From: Cellulomonas avistercoris
GTDB lineage: Bacteria; Actinomycetota; Actinomycetes; Actinomycetales; Cellulomonadaceae
DNA length: 64,000 nt
NCBI RefSeq assembly: GCF_014836445.1
Contig: NZ_JACSQV010000009.1
Span: forward strand, 75,512-139,511
Direction of reading: 5' to 3'
The position numbers and the translations under genes were made by a program. Shown here piece after piece: positions 34,046 to 42,006 of this stretch. Below the pieces are notes generated by a model. The model saw only the letters and a program-made list of their open reading frames with translations. It was not told the origin of the DNA and did not search any database. Numbering within the stretch: the first letter of the stretch is position 1; each line of letters begins with the position of its first letter.

Positions 34046-34063
34046 TTCGCGCAGTGTTGCGCC
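34046..34063 (-). promoter_or_regulatory. GCGCAA...GAAC motif before ABC transporter operon
   Basis: Read on the minus strand the site is GCGCAACACTGCGCGAAC; on either strand it also contains a near-palindrome, GCGCAGTGTTGCGC (34050-34063). It lies 172 bases before the first transporter gene. The rest of the 194-base gap shows no clear promoter. Confidence 0.45.
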
Positions 34064-34234
34064 ACGACAGGACGAAGCCCCGCACCCCTGGTGCAGGCCC
34101 TGATCAGCACGAGGATCGCCGGCCGACACCGGGATCGCCTCCACCGTCACGACGCCGTGGGCTCCGCTCCGGAGTCGCGCGCGCCGCCCCCGTTCCAGAC
34201 CCGATCTCGTCCGCGACATCCATGAGGTGGTGCC

Positions 34235-35215
34235 ATGTTCAGCACGACGCTTCGCGATCGAAGCCCGGCCGGCTCCCCGGCGCAACGACCCCGGCTGCGT
34301 GCGGAGGAGCCCGCACCGGGCGCGGACCTCCTGCGGGTGCAGGACCTGACCGTGCGGTACGGCGGACCCAGCGGTGCGACCGCGGTGCGCGACGTCTCCT
34401 TCGACATCGGGCGGGGCGAGCGCATCGCCCTGGTCGGCGAGTCCGGGTCCGGCAAGACGACCCTGGCGATGGCCGTCGCCGGCTTCCTGCCCCCCGAGGC
34501 GCACGTCACCACGACCGCCATGGAGTTCGCCGGCCGCTCCATCTCCGACCGTCGACCGGGCCGCCTCCCGCGGCGCACGCCCGGCATGGCGATGGTCTTC
34601 CAGGACGCGATGACGTCGCTCGACCCGGTGTGGTCGGTGGGCAGCCAGCTGCTCGCCGTCCTGCGGGCGGACGGGCGGACGTCCCGCTCGGACGACGACG
34701 CGCGCGCTCGTGGCTGGCTGCGACGTGTGGGTCTGACGGACACGGATCGCGTGATGCGGGCCCGGCCGTACGAGCTGTCCGGGGGCATGCGCCAGCGCGT
34801 CATGATGGCGCTCGCGCTGTGCGGGCAGCCCCGGCTGCTGATCGCCGACGAGCCGACGAGCGCGCTGGACGCGTCGTTGGCGCGCGCCACCATGGACCTG
34901 CTGCTGGAGCTCACCAGCACCACCCAGACGTCGCTGCTCATCGTCAGCCACGACATCCACCTCTGCCTGGACTACTCCGACCGGACCTTCGTCATGTACC
35001 AGGGAGACCTGGTGGAGCAGGCGGCGTCGGCGGACCTCGCATCACGGGCACGCCACCCCTACACGCGGGGCCTGCTGCGGTGCATCCCGACGCTCGCCGA
35101 CGTGGGACGCGACTACCTCCCGACCCTGGACGCGGTGATGGCCGAGAGCCGGCTCGCCGTGGCCGCGGGGGGCGAGCTCGACGACGGCGCGGAGCTCGCT
35201 CGGGGTGCGGCATGA
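34235..35215 (+). CDS. Peptide-type ABC importer ATPase (DppD-like)
   Basis: A 326-residue ATPase: Walker A GESGSGKTTLAMAVAGF, Q loop MAMVFQDAMTSLDPV, signature ELSGGMRQRVMMALAL, Walker B LLIADEPTSALD and H loop LLIVSHDIHLCLDYS, ending with the oligopeptide/dipeptide C-terminal segment RARHPYTRGLLRCIP. It pairs with the second ATPase overlapping its stop (ATGA). Together with two permeases and a lipoprotein they form an importer of the Dpp/Opp/Epp class, which includes uptake systems for EDTA and opines. Confidence 0.93.
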   Translation: MFSTTLRDRSPAGSPAQRPRLRAEEPAPGADLLRVQDLTVRYGGPSGATAVRDVSFDIGRGERIALVGESGSGKTTLAMAVAGFLPPEAHVTTTAMEFAGRSISDRRPGRLPRRTPGMAMVFQDAMTSLDPVWSVGSQLLAVLRADGRTSRSDDDARARGWLRRVGLTDTDRVMRARPYELSGGMRQRVMMALALCGQPRLLIADEPTSALDASLARATMDLLLELTSTTQTSLLIVSHDIHLCLDYSDRTFVMYQGDLVEQAASADLASRARHPYTRGLLRCIPTLADVGRDYLPTLDAVMAESRLAVAAGGELDDGAELARGAA

Positions 35216-36021
35216 GAGCGTCCGTGACCCTGACGGCCGACAAGGTCACCAAGTTCTTCGGCTCCCGCGCCCACCGGCACGCGGCCGTCAGCGAGGTCGA
35301 CCTGACCGTGACCGACGTCAGCCGGATCGGTCTGGTCGGTGAGTCCGGGTCCGGCAAGTCCACGCTGGGCAGGATGCTCGTCGGGCTGGAAGTGCCGAGC
35401 GAGGGGGCGGTGTACCTCGACGGTCAGCGCCTCGACGTCCTCCTGCGGTTCCGCGGGCAGCGCGCCGAGGTCCGCCGAACCGTCCAGTACATCGCGCAGG
35501 ACACCACGTCGTCCTTCGACCCGCGGCGCACCCTGCTGGACTCGGTGATGCAGCCCTTGCTGCACCTGTTCGGACTGCCGCGGACCACCGCGCGCGCACG
35601 GGCCCTCGAGACGATCGAGTCGCTCGGCCTGCCGCCGGCGATGGCCGAGCGCTACCCCCGGTACGTCTCCGGAGGTCAGCGCCAGCGGTTCGCGATCGCC
35701 CGTGCCCTGGTCGTCGAGCCGAAGATCCTCGTCTGCGACGAGGTCGTCTCCGCGCTCGACGTCTCCGTCCAGGGCGCGATCCTCAACCTGCTCAAGCGGG
35801 CGTGCCTCGAGCGCGGGGCAGGGCTCGTGTTCGTGTCGCACGGCCTGCCGGCGACGGGGTTCGTCTGCGACGAGCTCGCGGTGATGCACCGCGGGCAGAT
35901 CGTCGAGCGGGGCGGCTCCGCGGACGTGCTGACGGACCCCCGGCACGAGTACACGCGGGGCCTGGTCCGGGCCCACGAGACCCGCCGCCCCGTCGGGGCC
36001 GGCACCGCGGTGCTGCCGTGA
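35212..36021 (+). CDS. Peptide-type ABC importer ATPase (DppF-like)
   Basis: A 269-residue ATPase beginning in an ATGA overlap. Walker A GESGSGKSTLGRMLVGL, Q loop QYIAQDTTSSFDPRRTL, signature YVSGGQRQRFAIARAL, Walker B ILVCDEVVSALD, then GLVFVSHGLPATGFVCDELAVMHRG and HEYTRGLVRAHE. In the switch region HGL replaces the usual HD-L arrangement (H retained). Second motor subunit of the importer. Its stop overlaps the next start (GTGA). Confidence 0.92.
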   Translation: MRASVTLTADKVTKFFGSRAHRHAAVSEVDLTVTDVSRIGLVGESGSGKSTLGRMLVGLEVPSEGAVYLDGQRLDVLLRFRGQRAEVRRTVQYIAQDTTSSFDPRRTLLDSVMQPLLHLFGLPRTTARARALETIESLGLPPAMAERYPRYVSGGQRQRFAIARALVVEPKILVCDEVVSALDVSVQGAILNLLKRACLERGAGLVFVSHGLPATGFVCDELAVMHRGQIVERGGSADVLTDPRHEYTRGLVRAHETRRPVGAGTAVLP

Positions 36022-37061
36022 GGGCCTGGGTGGTCCGTCAGCGCTGGTGGGCCACGCGCGTGGCGATGCTGCCCGCGCACCTGCTGGTCTTCGTGGTCCT
36101 CACGTTCATCCTGGTGCGTGCCATGCCGGGGGACCCGGTGCTGGTGCTGCTGGGTCAGAACTACACGCCCCAGGCGTACGCGGCCCTGCAGGCGGACCTC
36201 GGTCTGGCCGGGAGCCTGCCGGAGCAGCTGGTGGGCTACGTGGTGAACCTCGTGCAGCTGGACCTGGGGCAGTCGCTCATGACGGGACGTGAGGTGGTCG
36301 CGGAGTTCGCGCAGCGCCTGCCCGGCACCCTCGAGCTGGCGATGTGCGCCCTGGCGATCTCGGCGCTCGTCAGCTGCCTCGTCGCCTACGTCGTGGTGCT
36401 CCACCCGCGCAACCCGGTGTCCGCGACGGTCCGTGCCTACGCCCGGGCCGCCGGGGCGATCCCGGAGTACGTCCTGGCGGTCGCCGGGCTGATCGTCTTC
36501 TACGCGGCCCTCGGGTGGGCTCCGGCGCCCGTCGGACGCCTCGACATCCAGATCCTGCCGCCGCCGCGCGTGACCGGGTTCCCGCTGCTGGACGCCGTGC
36601 TGGCCGGCAACGTCGAGGCGGCAGGGTCGATCGTGTCCCACCTCGTGCTCCCCGTCGGCGTGATGGTCCTCGCGCAGTCAGCGCTGCTCATCAAGCTGTG
36701 GGTGGCCGGGCTCGAGGACGCGATCGACGACCCCGTGACCCGGTTCCGAGTCGCCTCCGGGGCGTCCCGCGCCGCGGTGGTGCTCAGCGTGTACCGCCGT
36801 GCGGCACCGCCGGTGATCACGATGACCGGCACGCTGTTCGGCTACCTGGTTGGCGGCGCCGTGGTGATGGAGGGCCTCTTCGGGTTCAACGGCATGGGCC
36901 AGTACGCGGTGGACGCCGTGAACTCGGGCGACTTCATCGCCTTGCAGGGGTTCCTGCTGGTCGTCGCCGCGATGTCCCTGGTCGTCTTCCTCGTCGTCGA
37001 CATCGTCAACATGCTGGTGGACCCCCGGCGGCGTCCCGGAGTCCGGGTGGAGGAGTCATGA
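36018..37061 (+). CDS. Peptide-type ABC importer permease (DppB-like)
   Basis: A 347-residue membrane protein, GTG start in GTGA overlap. Six spans; starts with LPAHLLVFVVLTFILVRAMPGDPV, the standard DppB N-terminus, and carries the ATPase-contact EAA-type loop DDPVTRFRVASGASRAAVVLSVYRR, followed by GTLFGYLVGGAVVMEGLFGFNGMGQYAVDA. The next permease overlaps its stop (ATGA). Confidence 0.93.
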   Translation: MRAWVVRQRWWATRVAMLPAHLLVFVVLTFILVRAMPGDPVLVLLGQNYTPQAYAALQADLGLAGSLPEQLVGYVVNLVQLDLGQSLMTGREVVAEFAQRLPGTLELAMCALAISALVSCLVAYVVVLHPRNPVSATVRAYARAAGAIPEYVLAVAGLIVFYAALGWAPAPVGRLDIQILPPPRVTGFPLLDAVLAGNVEAAGSIVSHLVLPVGVMVLAQSALLIKLWVAGLEDAIDDPVTRFRVASGASRAAVVLSVYRRAAPPVITMTGTLFGYLVGGAVVMEGLFGFNGMGQYAVDAVNSGDFIALQGFLLVVAAMSLVVFLVVDIVNMLVDPRRRPGVRVEES

Positions 37062-37921
37062 GCGCGTCGACCGTCACCGTTCCCGCCGTCGGGGCCCCCG
37101 CGCGCGACCGCACCGACCGGACGGGCTGGTGGAAGGTCGTGCCGTTCGTCGTGATCGCGCTGGTCGCGGTCGTCGGGCCGTTCCTGCTGCCCTACGACCC
37201 GACGCGTGTGGTCGCGTCGGCATCGGTCCCCCCGGGTGGCGACCACTGGTTCGGCACGGACTCCGCCGGCCTGGACGTGTTCTCCCGCGTCGTGGCCGCC
37301 ACGCGCCTGAACCTCCTGATCGCGGGACTCGTCACCGTGCTCGCCACGTTGATCGGGGCGCTGGTCGGCATCCTGATCGGCATGAACGAGTCCCGTCGGG
37401 GGCCACTCGGGCTGGCGGCGCGTGGTCTGAGCCGCCTCGTCGACCTGGCCGACGCCGTCCCGGCCATCGTCCTGGGCCTCGTGGTCATCAGCTTCTTCGG
37501 GGCCACCGCACCCACCATCGTGGTCTGCCTGGCGGTGATCCTCTCGCCGATCCAGATTCGCCTGATCCGCACCGAGGTGCTGCGCGTGCGAGCCGAGGCG
37601 TACCTCGACGCCGCCCGGATCGCGGGCGTCGGTGAGGCGCGGCTGACGTTCCGGCACGTCATGCCGAACTCGGTGAGCGCCGCGTGGGAGAACACGTCCG
37701 TCGTGTTCGCGGTCTCCATCATCGTCACGGCTGCCCTCGGCTTCGTCGGCGTGGGGATGCCGCCACCGACGCCGGAGTGGGGAGCGATGCTGAGCCGCGG
37801 CGCGCCCGACGCCGTCGCCGGCCGGTGGTGGTCCGCGACCTTCCCGGCCGCAGCCCTGGCCCTCGCGGTCGGCGCGTTCGCCCTGGCCGCGAGCGAGGTC
37901 CTGCGCCGCAGGCGCCGCTGA
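37058..37921 (+). CDS. Peptide-type ABC importer permease (DppC-like)
   Basis: A 287-residue membrane protein with GGAGG before its ATG. N-terminal DppC signature FLLPYDPTRV...HWFGTDSAGLDVFSRVVAATRLNL, then the transport domain with EAA loop AYLDAARIAGVGEARLTFRHVMPN and GFVGVGMPPPTPEWGAMLS. It completes the transmembrane channel. The substrate-binding lipoprotein follows after 91 bases. Confidence 0.93.
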   Translation: MSASTVTVPAVGAPARDRTDRTGWWKVVPFVVIALVAVVGPFLLPYDPTRVVASASVPPGGDHWFGTDSAGLDVFSRVVAATRLNLLIAGLVTVLATLIGALVGILIGMNESRRGPLGLAARGLSRLVDLADAVPAIVLGLVVISFFGATAPTIVVCLAVILSPIQIRLIRTEVLRVRAEAYLDAARIAGVGEARLTFRHVMPNSVSAAWENTSVVFAVSIIVTAALGFVGVGMPPPTPEWGAMLSRGAPDAVAGRWWSATFPAAALALAVGAFALAASEVLRRRRR

Positions 37922-38012
37922 CCCTCCCCCGGCCGACGCCTCGTGCTCGGCCACCCCGACGCCCCCGCCTCCCGCGGTGGCCGATACCCGCTCCGACCCC
38001 GAGGAGTCCCCC

Positions 38013-39704
38013 ATGCCCCTGCCCTCCCGACCTGATCGCAGACCACCCTCCGGACCGGCCGCGTACCGCAGCGGGACGGTCGTCCTGCTGGGCGTCCTGC
38101 CCCTGCTCCTGGTCGCGTGCGCCGGCTCCGACGGGTCCGGCGGCAGCGCCGGCAGCCCGTCGTCCACCGGGGACGTCCTGGTCGAGGCCGTCGCGGCCGT
38201 GCCCGGCGGCCTCGCGTTCGACAGCAAGCCCGGCGGGTACGAGGCGTTCGAGTACACGCTGCTCACGGGGGCGACGCTGATCCGCAACCCCTATGTCCAG
38301 GCGGAGGACGACCCGAACGCCCTGACCCAGGACCTGTACGACTTCGAGGGCGTGCTCGCGGAGTCCTACGACGTCAGCGAGGACGGGCTGACCTACACCT
38401 TCCACCTGCGGGAGGGTGTCCTGAGCCAGGCCGGCAACCCGTTCGACGCCGACGACGTCCTGTACAGCTATGAGCGCAAGTGGAACTCGACGAGCATCGC
38501 GCCGGCGATCTCGCTGCCGGCGATCACCGACCCGGCGACCCAGCTGCGCAAGATCGACGACCACACGGTGTCGTGGACGGTGGCGGAGGCCGGTCACGGC
38601 TTCCCCCTGCTGGCGGTCATCTCGAAGATCTCCGGTGAGATATACGACAAGGAGCTGCTCGAGGAGCACGCCACGGCGGCGGACCCGTACGCGGTCGAGT
38701 GGTCGAACACGAACGGCAACTTCGGCTTCGGGCCCTACGTCATGACCGACTACCAGGACGGTCAGCAGATCTCGTTCGAGGCGAACCCGGAGTACCCGCT
38801 GGGGGAGCCGGCCATCAAGCGCATCATCCAGCGTGTGGTGCCCGACGCGGCGAACCGTGCGCAGCTGCTGCGGGCCGGGGACGTCGACGTGGCGGTCCAG
38901 CTGCGCGCCGCGGACGTGGCCGCGATGACCGGGACCGAGGGCCTGCAGACGTTCTCGGTCGACACGAACAACTTCGCCTGGGCCTTCATGCAGACCCGGA
39001 CGCCGCCCTTCGACGACCCGCTGGTGCGCCAGGCCGTCTTCTACGCCATCCCGTACGAGCAGATCATCGAGCAGGTCTACGGGGGCCGGGCGAACCCGGT
39101 GGTGGGCCTGCTGAACCCCGAGGCGCCCCACCACGTGGCGGACGGTCTGCTCGAGCAGGAGTACGACCCGCAGCGCTCGCTCGGGTTGCTCGAGCAGGCC
39201 GGGGTCCCGACCCCGGTGCCGTACACGATCACCGTCAGCAACGCCGTCCCCGACATGGAGGCCATCGCGGTGCAGATCCAGTCGTTCGCGGGCGACGCGG
39301 GGTTCGACGTCGACATCGAGGTGCTGCCGCCGGCCGCGTTCCAGGAGCAGGCCCTCACCAAGACATTCCAGATGCGGCTCTACCGCGACATGTCGGTGTC
39401 CTACGAGTCCCCGCCCTACAGCTTGCTGCTCGCCTTCCCCGAGGACAACGAGGAGCGCAACTCCACCAGCTGGGAGGACCCGCGGTTCTACGAGGCCGTC
39501 GCGGCCGGTGTCGCCGCCGGGGACGCGCTGTCGCCCGAAGCGGCGGTGCACTGGAACCGGGCGGAGCTGGTGTGGCAGGAGGGTCGCGCGCAGATCCAGA
39601 TGGCGAAGGTGCAGCCGCTCATGGTCTTCCGTGAGGGACTGAAGGGGTTCGCCCACCGCACCGACAACGTCATCGACTTCAGCATCGTCGAGCCGGGCTC
39701 CTGA
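38013..39704 (+). CDS. ABC substrate-binding lipoprotein (SBP_bac_5)
   Basis: A 563-residue lipoprotein with GAGGAG before the ATG and lipobox LLVAC (Cys36). The SBP_bac_5 fold is clear: QDLYDFEGVLAESYDVSEDGLTYTFHLREGV, FDADDVLYSYERKW, NFGFGPYVMTDYQDGQQISFEANPEY, DDPLVRQAVFYAIPYEQI. These proteins capture peptides, nickel chelates, opines or metal-chelators. The ligand is unknown, but position between three monooxygenases and flavin reductases implies it delivers their substrate. A strong terminator follows. Confidence 0.93.
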   Translation: MPLPSRPDRRPPSGPAAYRSGTVVLLGVLPLLLVACAGSDGSGGSAGSPSSTGDVLVEAVAAVPGGLAFDSKPGGYEAFEYTLLTGATLIRNPYVQAEDDPNALTQDLYDFEGVLAESYDVSEDGLTYTFHLREGVLSQAGNPFDADDVLYSYERKWNSTSIAPAISLPAITDPATQLRKIDDHTVSWTVAEAGHGFPLLAVISKISGEIYDKELLEEHATAADPYAVEWSNTNGNFGFGPYVMTDYQDGQQISFEANPEYPLGEPAIKRIIQRVVPDAANRAQLLRAGDVDVAVQLRAADVAAMTGTEGLQTFSVDTNNFAWAFMQTRTPPFDDPLVRQAVFYAIPYEQIIEQVYGGRANPVVGLLNPEAPHHVADGLLEQEYDPQRSLGLLEQAGVPTPVPYTITVSNAVPDMEAIAVQIQSFAGDAGFDVDIEVLPPAAFQEQALTKTFQMRLYRDMSVSYESPPYSLLLAFPEDNEERNSTSWEDPRFYEAVAAGVAAGDALSPEAAVHWNRAELVWQEGRAQIQMAKVQPLMVFREGLKGFAHRTDNVIDFSIVEPGS

Positions 39705-39726
39705 CGTCCTGCGCCCCCACGGCACC

Positions 39727-39762
39727 CGGCTGCCGCCCCGCTCACGAGCAGGGCGGCAGCCG
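39727..39762 (+). terminator. 12-bp perfect-stem terminator after SBP gene
   Basis: CGGCTGCCGCCC (39727-39738) and GGGCGGCAGCCG (39751-39762) pair exactly around a 12-base loop; flanking CACGGCAC/GTGCCG can extend the stem. Confidence 0.78.
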
Positions 39763-39796
39763 TGTGCCGGCCACCCGTTCCTACCTCGGAGGACCG

Positions 39797-39838
39797 ATGC
39801 GCCCCTTGCCCCGACCCACCACCGGAGCCGACACGTGA
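39797..39838 (+). CDS. 13-codon leader peptide
   Basis: GGAGGA at 39788-39793 precedes an ATG at 39797 by three bases beyond it; the frame reads MRPLPRPTTGADT and stops at 39836-39838, overlapping the GTG of the UTRA gene (GTGA). The strong ribosome site belongs to this mini-gene, and the UTRA gene has none of its own, so translation of the latter is probably coupled to it. Proline-rich content could also slow ribosomes. Confidence 0.4.
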   Translation: MRPLPRPTTGADT

Positions 39839-40395
39839 TCCCCCGCCGGCACGACCACCGCCCCACCGGTGTCGAGCTCATCCAGTGCCTGCCCAGTGAG
39901 CTGCGGGGTGCCCCCTCCGGCGCCGTGACGATCCACGAGCTGGAGCACCGGGTGGTCGCGTCCACGGCGTACGTCCGAGAGCGGCTGCGACGCGACGACG
40001 AGACCGTGATCCTCATCGAGCAGGAGGTGCGAGCCGCCGGGAGGCCGCTGTACGTGCGCGTCGGCTACCACCCGGTGGAGCTCGGGCTGGAGCGCCTGAG
40101 CGCGGCGGTCCGGGACGTCGACACCCGTGCCTCGATCCCCGACGCCCGGGCCGCGTTCCGCCTCCTGTTCGGGCGTGAGCTCGGCTCCAGCGACACCGTG
40201 CTCGAGGCCGCCGCGGCGGACGTCGCGACGGCGCGTGTGCTGGGACTGGAGCCAGGGGACCCGGTGCTGCTCCGCGAGCAGCTGCTGTGCGACGTCGACG
40301 GGGTGCCGTGGTCGCTGAGCTGGGTGCACTACCGGTCCGACGTGGTCATGGCGACCACCGCACGCGGGAGCCTCACGGCGCTGTCGTCGTCCTGA
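39835..40395 (+). CDS. UTRA ligand-binding domain protein lacking the DNA-binding half
   Basis: A 186-residue protein that aligns only with the C-terminal UTRA domain of GntR/HutC regulators: VTIHELEHRVVASTAYVRERL, VILIEQEVRAAGRPLYVRVGYH, AAFRLLFGRELGSSDTVLEAAAADVATARVLGLEPGDPVLLREQLLCDVDGVPWSLSWVHYRSD. The same blocks occur in the complete regulator at 33195. No winged helix precedes it in any frame; the upstream 130 bases hold a terminator and a leader peptide. It may bind the same effector as the GntR protein or pair with it. A degenerate regulator is the alternative, but the frame is intact and GC3-biased. Confidence 0.8.
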   Translation: MIPRRHDHRPTGVELIQCLPSELRGAPSGAVTIHELEHRVVASTAYVRERLRRDDETVILIEQEVRAAGRPLYVRVGYHPVELGLERLSAAVRDVDTRASIPDARAAFRLLFGRELGSSDTVLEAAAADVATARVLGLEPGDPVLLREQLLCDVDGVPWSLSWVHYRSDVVMATTARGSLTALSSS

Positions 40396-40402
40396 CGCAT
40401 CG

Positions 40403-40420
40403 GCGCAATGGTCGGGTAAC
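40403..40420 (+). promoter_or_regulatory. GCGCAAT...AAC motif before flavin reductase operon
   Basis: GCGCAATGGTCGGGTAAC lies 79 bases before the FMN reductase start. Compared with the site at 30352 it keeps GCGCAAT at the left and AAC at positions 16-18. Confidence 0.42.
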
Positions 40421-40498
40421 AGCGGCAGGCCGCGGCGGAAACAGGCTGCGCCCACGATGGACGACGTCAGCCCGTCCGACGCCCGCTCAGGAGGACCC

Positions 40499-41008
40499 GT
40501 GACCGTCGCGATCGTCGTCGGCAACCCGAAGCCGGCCTCCCGGACCGCCGGCGCCGCCCACGCCCTCGTGCGGCGGCTGACCGGCTCCCCGTCGGACGTC
40601 GTCGTCGACGTCGTCGACCTGGGGCCGGGGGTCCTCGGCTGGGGCGACGCGGGCGTCGAGGCCGCCGTCAAGGCGGTCGCCGGTGCCGACCTCGTGGTGG
40701 TCGCCAGCCCCACGTACAAGGCCAGCTACACCGGTCTGCTCAAGTGCTTCCTCGACCAGTTCGCCACAGGGGACGGCCTGCGCGGCGTCACCGCCGTGCC
40801 GCTCATGCTGGGCGCCGGACCGGCCCACGCGATGGCCCCCGACCTGCTGCTCAAGCCGGTTCTCGTCGAACTCGGTGCCACCTGCCCGGCGCCCGGTCTG
40901 TACGCCCGCGACGCGACCGCCGCCGAGCTGCCCGAGGCTGAGGCCTGGGTGCAGGTCTGGGGTCACGTCCTGCTCACCACCGCACACCTTCGCAAGGAGC
41001 CGTCATGA
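40499..41008 (+). CDS. NADPH-dependent FMN reductase (SsuE-like)
   Basis: A 169-residue flavodoxin-fold reductase. AGGAGGA immediately before GTG 40499 fixes the start. Landmarks: VAIVVGNPKPASRTAGAAH (FMN phosphate loop), DLVVVASPTYKASYTGLLKCFLDQF, which is the hallmark of SsuE/MsuE, and AVPLMLGAGPAHAMAPD. It reduces FMN with NADPH and hands FMNH2 to LLM monooxygenases such as SsuD. SsuE-type partners usually accompany sulfonate or sulfone monooxygenases. It is first in a four-gene run with overlapping starts and stops. Confidence 0.92.
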   Translation: MTVAIVVGNPKPASRTAGAAHALVRRLTGSPSDVVVDVVDLGPGVLGWGDAGVEAAVKAVAGADLVVVASPTYKASYTGLLKCFLDQFATGDGLRGVTAVPLMLGAGPAHAMAPDLLLKPVLVELGATCPAPGLYARDATAAELPEAEAWVQVWGHVLLTTAHLRKEPS

Positions 41009-41547
41009 CCGTGCCCACGACCACAGCCGACGTCTCGGTGCCGCCGCCGGCGCAGCCCGGCGAACCCGTCGATCCGGCGGTGCTGCGCAGGACGTTCGGC
41101 AGCTTCCCCAGCGGCGTCGTGGCGGTGTGCGCCACGATCGACGGTGCGCCCGTCGGGATGGCCGCGAGCAGCTTCGTCACCGTCTCGCTCGACCCGCCCC
41201 TCGTCGCGTTCTGCGTGCAGTGGACGTCGACCACGTGGCCCCGCCTCCAGGGGGCGGCGCGGCTGGGCATCTCCGTGCTGGGCGCCGGGCACAACGGTGC
41301 GGCCCGCCAGCTCGCGTCGAGGTCCCGCGACCGCTTCGCGGGGCTGGAGACGACCACGACGCCGGACGGCGCCCTGTTCGTCCACGAGGCCTCGGCCTGG
41401 TTCGACTGCTCGCTGCGCGAGGTGGTGCCGGCAGGTGACCACGGCATCGTCCTGCTCGACGTGCGGCACAGCACCGTCTCGCCCGACGTCGAGCCGCTGG
41501 TCTACCACGCGAGCACCTTCCGCGCGCTGCAGCGGCACGTCGCATGA
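41005..41547 (+). CDS. Flavin reductase domain protein (HpaC/RutF-like)
   Basis: A 180-residue protein whose ATG overlaps the previous stop (ATGA). The flavin-reductase fold is recognised by LRRTFGSFPSGVVAVCATIDGAPVGMAASSFVTVSLDPPLVAFCVQ, RLGISVLGAGHNGAARQLASR and FDCSLREVVPAGDHGIVLLDV. These enzymes supply free reduced flavin to two-component monooxygenases (for example DszD, RutF). Having both this and an SsuE-type enzyme suggests separate partners among the three LLM proteins. Confidence 0.9.
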   Translation: MTVPTTTADVSVPPPAQPGEPVDPAVLRRTFGSFPSGVVAVCATIDGAPVGMAASSFVTVSLDPPLVAFCVQWTSTTWPRLQGAARLGISVLGAGHNGAARQLASRSRDRFAGLETTTTPDGALFVHEASAWFDCSLREVVPAGDHGIVLLDVRHSTVSPDVEPLVYHASTFRALQRHVA

Positions 41548-41999
41548 GCGCGACGACCGTGCGCGTGCCGCGCGGTGTCGCCCCGGCGGCGTGGCCGTCC
41601 CCGCCGGTGGTGCGAGGCGTCGTCGCGCGGGGGGACCAGCGCGGCCGTCTGCTGGGTTTCCCCACGGCGAACCTTGCCGTCCCCGGCCTGGACGTCCCCG
41701 ACAGCGTGTGGTCGGGGACGGTGCGGGTCGTCCGCGAGGGGGTGAGCGGCCGGTATGTGGCCGCCGTCTCGATCGGGCGCCGCCCGACGTACTACGGCCG
41801 GCACGGCGTGCGCCTCCTGGAGGCGCACCTGCTCGACTTCTCCGGGGACCTGTACGGAGAGGTGATCGAGGTACGCCTCCTGCACCTCCTGCGCCTGCAG
41901 CGGCGGTTCCCCACGTCGGAGGCGCTGCAGGAGCAGCTGCACCTCGACGTCCATGGCGTCCGTGAGCACGCCGCGGATCGCGCGCGGCAGGCGGGCTGA
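41544..41999 (+). CDS. Stand-alone riboflavin kinase
   Basis: A 151-residue protein, ATG in an ATGA overlap. It corresponds only to the C-terminal flavokinase domain of bifunctional RibF: RGVVARGDQRGRLLGFPTANL (ATP/Mg loop with PTAN at 40-43), VAAVSIGRRPTYYG, and RLLEAHLLDFSGDLYGEVIEVRLL with the catalytic-type Glu. It would turn riboflavin into FMN. The FAD synthetase domain is absent. Inside a cluster with flavin reductases and FMNH2-dependent oxygenases it probably raises the FMN supply, or, alternatively, processes riboflavin itself as in the rca riboflavin catabolic cluster of Microbacterium. Confidence 0.87.
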   Translation: MSATTVRVPRGVAPAAWPSPPVVRGVVARGDQRGRLLGFPTANLAVPGLDVPDSVWSGTVRVVREGVSGRYVAAVSIGRRPTYYGRHGVRLLEAHLLDFSGDLYGEVIEVRLLHLLRLQRRFPTSEALQEQLHLDVHGVREHAADRARQAG

Positions 42000-42006
42000 G
42001 CGACCC

